Virus record (IMG/VR): IMGVR_UViG_3300027608_000002
Span: 1-56,191 of that record
Length of the DNA: 56,191 nucleotides
Strand: one strand, 5' to 3'
Source of the DNA: a virus
This document shows positions 52,351-56,191 of this stretch, in pieces. The position numbers were made by a program, and so were the translations under genes. How positions within the stretch are numbered: the stretch's first letter is position 1; every line of letters begins with the position of its first letter. The notes below the pieces were generated by a model. It was not told where the DNA came from, did no database searches, and saw only the letters and a list, made by a program, of their open reading frames with translations.

Positions 52351-52974
52351 TCAGCTAATGCCAGTTGGGCCTGCACCGTTCGACCGGAAGATTTCATTAT
52401 TAAATCCGACGATGACATTGCAGTACTGGGTTGTTGGATCACCGCCGTTGCTACCGCTAATCTGGTAATCAACAACAATGAATGGGAACGTGACGGTTGT
52501 CGCGACGGACGAAAGGTATGCGCCTGAACGACCTGTCGAGGTATTGCCTGAACCGATTGTGAACTGTGCGTACTGACCAATGATGCCCGAAGTCATCGTG
52601 GTAGCTGTGCCAGTCATTGGTGCGCCCGAAAAGCTCGTCTGGACAAGGAACCTTACGCTTGGATCATCAATGACGTAGGCTTCTACGTCACCAGTGGCTC
52701 CAGAACCTGGCCAATAAGACGACCAAACTGTGCGGCCAAGTGAAGTGTTGAGGTATTTGCAACCAACAAAAATACCATCAAGACGGGTTGTACCAGCGGC
52801 ACCCTGAGTGATGTAGCCGTTAGCAGTGCTAACAACAGGCATTACGGGGTCGCCAGTGTAAATGGGTGTCGTGTTACCAGAAGCGATTCGGCGAGCTGAC
52901 TGTGCAAAAGTCGGAGCTCCACCTGCGCCACCCTGATACTGCGTAAAACCGAAATAGGCAGCAGTGTTTGCCAT
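52351..52974 (-). CDS. Head decoration-like protein, 207 aa
   Basis: AYFGFTQYQGGAGGAPTFAQ, PIYTGDPVMPVVSTANGYIT and IFVGCKYLNTS: beta-rich, immediately before the capsid gene, as for capsid decoration/cement proteins of podoviruses. Preceded by a 158-bp gap with a terminator and repeats. GAGAGGAGAATCCCGTC ribosome site. Confidence 0.75.
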   Translation of the reverse strand: MANTAAYFGFTQYQGGAGGAPTFAQSARRIASGNTTPIYTGDPVMPVVSTANGYITQGAAGTTRLDGIFVGCKYLNTSLGRTVWSSYWPGSGATGDVEAYVIDDPSVRFLVQTSFSGAPMTGTATTMTSGIIGQYAQFTIGSGNTSTGRSGAYLSSVATTVTFPFIVVDYQISGSNGGDPTTQYCNVIVGFNNEIFRSNGAGPTGIS

Positions 52975-53132
52975 GACGGGATTCTCCTCTCAGAGAGTTT
53001 CCATCATCGCACACCGAGGCGACTGTGAAACGGGACAAAATCGAATCTCCCACACCGAGGGGAGAGCAACACATACCATAGACTATTTTTAAGAAAAGAA
53101 AAGGGGGTAGGTGCCCCCTTTAATTTATGCCG
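52975..53132 (-). promoter_or_regulatory. Leader gap upstream of decoration/capsid genes
   Basis: The 158-bp gap begins, in transcription order, with a terminator (53121-53100): AAAGGGGG-CACCTA-CCCCCTTT then TCTTTTCTT. Two direct repeats CACACCGAGG (53010-53019 and 53051-53060, plus-strand reading) and an A/T-rich stretch with TATGGT follow. A hairpin CTCTCTGAGAG lies near the decoration start. A clear promoter was not found, but a fresh start for capsid mRNA is likely. Confidence 0.55.
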
Positions 53133-53642
53133 TTAATCGTTAGGAATTGGCATAGGTTCATAGGTATTTTTGATCTTTGGAGCAACGCGAGAATCATTGC
53201 GAGCCAATAGACCTTTTGTTGAATCAAGCTGTGTTTCCTTGATCCGAACCTGTTGCCGTGCGTTCTTGTAGTCGATGTTGCGAACTTCTTGCGTAATTTC
53301 AGCCGGACGTTCGCATAACACCATGCCTTCGCGCTCAATTGCACCTGAATGCCCTTTTGGCATCATATGCATGTGCCGACTGACATCAACAGGATCCCAA
53401 CCAGTTCGAGCCATCATGCTCATGTAGGTAGGATCCTCCCAACCCATGACAGTGCGGCGTTTCCACTCGTAAGACCACCCTTCAGGAGCCGGAGGAGTAG
53501 CAAATTTATCTTGCCCTTCATCCAGATCGCCAATGTGGTCGCGCAATTCAACCGCACGCTTGGCGGCGCGAGACCTTGAGTCTTCAGTGCGAATCTCAGG
53601 AGCACGCATGTCCGGACGTTCCAAATCTTTAGCTGTTCTCAT
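53133..53642 (-). CDS. Conserved virion-operon protein, 169 aa
   Basis: MRTAKDLERPDMRAPEIRTE, WSYEWKRRTVMGWEDPTYMS and GWDPVDVSRHMHMMPKGHSG. Charged, probably largely helical. Regularly found between scaffold and capsid in related environmental phages; function unknown. Perfect TAGGAGGATATT ribosome site. Confidence 0.74.
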   Translation of the reverse strand: MRTAKDLERPDMRAPEIRTEDSRSRAAKRAVELRDHIGDLDEGQDKFATPPAPEGWSYEWKRRTVMGWEDPTYMSMMARTGWDPVDVSRHMHMMPKGHSGAIEREGMVLCERPAEITQEVRNIDYKNARQQVRIKETQLDSTKGLLARNDSRVAPKIKNTYEPMPIPND

Positions 53643-53658
53643 AATATCCTCCTAAAAG

Positions 53659-54552
53659 TTACAGTTTGCCTTCTCTGACGAGGGCAAGTTTGTTGTTGGC
53701 GTACTCGCGATCGGTCATTCCCATGTCTCGTGCGTATTCACGCTCGTCTTTTGACAGGCTTACAACGCCAGGTCTTGTTGCCGAAGTGCCTCCAGAACGC
53801 GAAACAGGTGCGGCGGGAGGCGCAGAACGCCGTTGTGTAGGTGCCGCCGCCGCGGACAACGCCGATTCCTGTAAATCGTCACGATATATTGGCGCAATAC
53901 GAAGAGTTTGCTCGACATGCGAGAAATAATCGTCCGTATCAGGCTGTAAACCGTCTGCTATAGCAATGCCGTGAGCCTTCACCATCTTATCGTAGAGGGT
54001 TGGGTTGCGTGCATACTCTGGATGAGACCGAACCCAGTCCGCAGACTTTGGCGTAAGGCTCGAAGCAAGCGATTCCACAGGATCCGCGTGCCGTATTGGC
54101 TCCTGAGCCTGTCTTTGTGCCTCGTATTCGTACCTTTGTTTGCCAGTTTGAAGCTCACGAAGGTCAAATCTAGCCTGATCCATGTTTGTTTGAATGTCAG
54201 CCGCGGAGTCATAGTCACCCGCCGCCATCGCATCTCGAAGATTTTGCTTTAAAATCTCCGAATTGCGCTTAACCGTCTCAATTGCATTGTCAATCAAACG
54301 AACATTTGTGTCTGCAACGTCTGTTTTTGCTTGAAAAGCCTCTTGTGAAGCTGTCCTAAGCCTGTTTTCAGCGTCAATACGGGCATTTTTCTCTGCTTCG
54401 AGCTTTGCTTTAAGGTCTGCAATGCCATCTTCTGCGGACAATTCGTCTTTTTTAGAAACTTCGGGCTCATCGACAATAATTAATTCATTGTCTTTCTCAG
54501 AATCCAAAGGTTCTAAATCAACTTCAAGATCAAGTTCTTGTTGCTTTTGCAT
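53659..54552 (-). CDS. Scaffolding protein, 297 aa
   Basis: Acidic N-terminus (QELDLEVDLEPLDSEKDNEL), long coiled coil (about 45-150), basic/helical C-terminus. Low hydrophobicity and Glu/Lys/Ala richness fit phage scaffolds. Ends KDEREYARDMGMTDREYANN..ALVREGKL, as in other podovirus scaffolds. Located before the capsid genes. Confidence 0.82.
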   Translation of the reverse strand: MQKQQELDLEVDLEPLDSEKDNELIIVDEPEVSKKDELSAEDGIADLKAKLEAEKNARIDAENRLRTASQEAFQAKTDVADTNVRLIDNAIETVKRNSEILKQNLRDAMAAGDYDSAADIQTNMDQARFDLRELQTGKQRYEYEAQRQAQEPIRHADPVESLASSLTPKSADWVRSHPEYARNPTLYDKMVKAHGIAIADGLQPDTDDYFSHVEQTLRIAPIYRDDLQESALSAAAAPTQRRSAPPAAPVSRSGGTSATRPGVVSLSKDEREYARDMGMTDREYANNKLALVREGKL

Positions 54553-54561
54553 TTTGGCTCC

Positions 54562-54960
54562 TTACCAAATCTTATCAGGCGATTGCGACTTGATGCGCAT
54601 TTTGACGCTCACATCATCGAGGATCCGGCAAGGTTGGCCGTTCACAGACACCGCCCAACCATCGGAAGGACGGAAAACAACCCAGTCTCCCACCGAGAAA
54701 GAAGCGTTCGCAAACCACTTTCCTTCGCTATCAATAAAAGCATCCGGACCTTTTTTAATAATAAGGCCAACTTTACCCTGATAACGATCTTCATCGATCG
54801 TCTTGTCGGTTAAAATAATGCCACTTTTGGTCTTTTGAGGACGAACATAGATTGCAACAAGAACTTGCGTGTTAAACATTTCAATATCCGAAATGTCTCC
54901 TACGTTTTCTATAAGTTCTTGTTTAGGATCCTGATCGTGGTTCATAATCATCGGGGGCAT
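54562..54960 (-). CDS. GroES-like co-chaperonin (Cpn10), 132 aa
   Basis: Residues about 30-125 show the GroES fold: VLVAIYVRPQKTKSGIILTD (including the mobile-loop position), RYQGKVGLIIKKGPDAF, VGDWVVFRPSDGWAV and DDVSVKMRI. ATG 54960 is used because AGAGGG precedes it and the longer frame overlaps the 71-aa gene. T4 gp31 is the known precedent: phage co-chaperonins help host GroEL fold capsid proteins. Confidence 0.85.
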   Translation of the reverse strand: MPPMIMNHDQDPKQELIENVGDISDIEMFNTQVLVAIYVRPQKTKSGIILTDKTIDEDRYQGKVGLIIKKGPDAFIDSEGKWFANASFSVGDWVVFRPSDGWAVSVNGQPCRILDDVSVKMRIKSQSPDKIW

Positions 54961-54961
54961 T

Positions 54962-55177
54962 TTATAATTCCCTCTTTTTATTGCCATCAACCAAATCTTT
55001 GGCCTCTTCAAGAAATTCAAGTGCTGCCGCCAGACCATGAACTTTGCCAATTGCGCGTTGGTAATCTTCAAAAGACACCGCGGAACCAGTTGCAATATTG
55101 TCTTTCAATCTTTCGTATTCCTCTTTTATAAGTTTTTTAAACTCATGTTGGAATTGACCAGTTGATGTAATAATCAT
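54962..55177 (-). CDS. Small helical protein, 71 aa
   Basis: MIITSTGQFQHEFKKLIKEE, helical and charged. ATG follows AGAGGGGTCTGG. Short helical proteins like this are often encoded near portal or scaffold genes, but no assignment is possible. First gene after the 113-bp gap. Confidence 0.68.
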   Translation of the reverse strand: MIITSTGQFQHEFKKLIKEEYERLKDNIATGSAVSFEDYQRAIGKVHGLAAALEFLEEAKDLVDGNKKREL

Positions 55178-55290
55178 CCAGACCCCTCTGGTTTATGAAA
55201 TTCCCCTCTGTTTTATTCAGGATCGGGTGCCCAGAGGGGATGAAGCACCCGACCCTTCTTTACCTAAACGTGGGAGGACGCTCAGATAAA
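55178..55290 (-). promoter_or_regulatory. Intergenic region with imperfect hairpin and three CAGAGGGG motifs
   Basis: On the minus strand GGGTCGGGTGC pairs with GCACCCGATCC over 11 bp with one wobble around a 13-nt loop. No U-tract follows. CAGAGGGG appears in the minus strand twice after the hairpin, and its complement lies in the loop, so alternative pairing could expose or hide the ribosome site. Possible attenuator. Confidence 0.5.
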
Positions 55291-56191
55291 TTAGTTGCCG
55301 CCGTAAGCCTTGATCTTTTCCTTGCGGCCAAGACCGCCACCCGCGGCATGATCGATCACATGAATAGTGCGACCACCGTTTTTGCGAGGCATTATACCTG
55401 GAGGCGGCATTGGAGGACCACCCGCGCCTGGAGGCATCATGCCTGGAGGTGGCATAGGAGGCATAGGAGGCCCACCTTCAGGCATAGGAGGCGTTCTTGG
55501 AGACATTGGAGCTGGCACAGGAGCGTTTGGCATCATGCCGCCTCCCGCGGGAGCACCATGCGCACCAATGATAATATTGATGTGCGTCTTGCCCTTACCC
55601 TTGCTCTTTGTCCTACCGCCCTTGGCGTGAGCCTCACGGCCACCAACAACGCCAGGTATCTTGGTCGTTGAGTTGCCTGAGAATACGCCGCCGCCACCGT
55701 ATTTCATGGTACGACCGCCACGGTTCTTGTTGACGAACTCGTTTGCGGTATCGTTCGCTTCATCCATGTCGCTTGCAAAGTAATCGGCTTTCTCAAGATG
55801 CTTGCCGTCCTGATAATGCCTGACACGGTATTCATTGTAATCCATATCCTTGTAAATCTTTGAAGATTTAGCGGGATTTGAACCAGTAACCGTTTTCTTC
55901 AAACGAAGAAGAGGCTTTTCAAAAGCAGAATCATCATTAGAGCGACCGCCTTTGGCATAAGCCGAGCCGCCTTTTTTCATTGTGCGACCGCCACGGTTCT
56001 CATCATTTCCTATAGTAACTGGAGAACGAAGCAAACGTGACGATGGATGCGGACTGTTTTCTGTTCTATCACCCATACGATCCACTCCGGTGTAACCAGT
56101 ACGTTGGGCTGTTTCATCAGCGCGTCTTTCAGCATTATTTTTCAGACGCATAGCACGGTCAAATAAAGCAGTTTGAATACGCAAATCCGCA
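55291..56191 (-). CDS. Gly-Gly-rich virion-associated protein, C-terminal part (continues from 1-1362)
   Basis: In-phase continuation of the gene starting at 1362; 56065-56191 duplicates 1-127. This half adds KKGGSAYAKGGRS, NRGGRTMKYGGGG and AKGGRTKSKGKGKTHINIII, then a Pro/Met/Gly-rich low-complexity stretch (PPMPPMPPPGMMPPG) and GGRTIHVIDHAAGGG with a basic end. The initiator-like Met at 56184 is internal. The stop lies 113 bp before the 71-aa gene. No enzymatic domain seen. Confidence 0.85.
   Translation of the reverse strand, partial: ADLRIQTALFDRAMRLKNNAERRADETAQRTGYTGVDRMGDRTENSPHPSSRLLRSPVTIGNDENRGGRTMKKGGSAYAKGGRSNDDSAFEKPLLRLKKTVTGSNPAKSSKIYKDMDYNEYRVRHYQDGKHLEKADYFASDMDEANDTANEFVNKNRGGRTMKYGGGGVFSGNSTTKIPGVVGGREAHAKGGRTKSKGKGKTHINIIIGAHGAPAGGGMMPNAPVPAPMSPRTPPMPEGGPPMPPMPPPGMMPPGAGGPPMPPPGIMPRKNGGRTIHVIDHAAGGGLGRKEKIKAYGGN
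56065..56191. repeat. Terminal direct repeat, right copy (127 bp)
   Basis: Exact second copy of bases 1-127. Shows that the contig closes on itself; the nonredundant genome is 56,064 bp. Confidence 0.93.

Noticed and set aside
54961-55095. Extended 177-aa start for the GroES-like protein
   Set aside because: The extra 45 residues overlap the 71-aa gene and do not look like Cpn10; ATG 54960 has a good ribosome site.
1-56191. tRNA genes
   Set aside because: No convincing cloverleaf with CCA-adjacent acceptor and T-loop GTTCRA context was noticed by eye; a tRNAscan run would settle it.

Overview
The window is a complete or nearly complete genome of a short-tailed (podovirus-like) double-stranded DNA phage, given as a linear contig. 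Bases 1-127 recur exactly at 56065-56191, so the unique length is 56,064 bp and the molecule closes into a circle (or is terminally redundant). The virion genes support a P22-like neck: a large portal with a C-terminal coiled coil, two adaptor-type proteins, a gp10-like DNA-stabilisation/tail protein, large internal virion proteins and several fibres. I see no sheath, tape measure, integrase, DNA polymerase or RNA polymerase. Gene content recalls environmental phages of aquatic Alphaproteobacteria, but the host cannot be fixed from sequence alone.

Layout. (1) The late block is on the minus strand. It starts near 13.3 kb and is read leftward through the artificial ends: small terminase, large terminase, portal, two giant multi-module proteins with ADP-ribosyltransferase-like (ART) domains (4928-8872 and 1407-4928), and a 711-codon Gly-Gly-rich protein cut in two by the contig ends. 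From the right-hand end it continues through a 71-aa protein, a GroES-like co-chaperonin, scaffold, decoration protein, major capsid protein, small basic GG proteins, adaptor and neck proteins, and fibres. It ends with the lysis cassette (lipoprotein, 2-TM protein, 3-TM holin, GH108 endolysin), a second adaptor, the gp10-like protein, a GNAT acetyltransferase and two internal virion proteins, one carrying S74-like and transglycosylase domains. (2) A leftward block at 13352-18390 holds a Toprim-helicase primase, a Cro-like HTH protein and small proteins. (3) A rightward early/middle operon at 18509-30059 holds a Sak4-type recombinase, a DUF669 ssDNA-binding protein, a Mom-like DNA-modification protein, a Cas4/RecB-like nuclease, an SF2 helicase, a VRR-NUC nuclease and about 20 small proteins packed with ATGA and TAATG overlaps. 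The rightward and late blocks converge at 30056-30059.

How the parts fit. Replication and recombination rest on a primase-helicase plus the Sak4/DUF669/exonuclease set, with host polymerases presumably doing synthesis. The Mom-like protein probably protects DNA from restriction. The HTH protein sits on a divergent control region with a 25-bp dyad. An array of eight TGACTCT/AGAGTCA motifs, partly with exact 10-bp phasing, lies next to the primase gene and is the best origin or operator candidate.

Most interesting signals. (a) A repeated expression cassette: a TTGCAT-N17-(C/T)ATA promoter, a 5'-terminal hairpin with covarying 5-bp stems around a conserved GNGGT loop, an AAATnGGAGATT ribosome-binding leader, and in two of three cases a GGGGGC-TnCG-GCCCCC hairpin after the gene. 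(b) A tandem run of about five ART-like modules in the late operon, separated by Gly-Gly linkers that recur in many virion proteins. (c) The iterated 7-mer array. (d) A possible frameshift at the start of the gene at 47538-48263.
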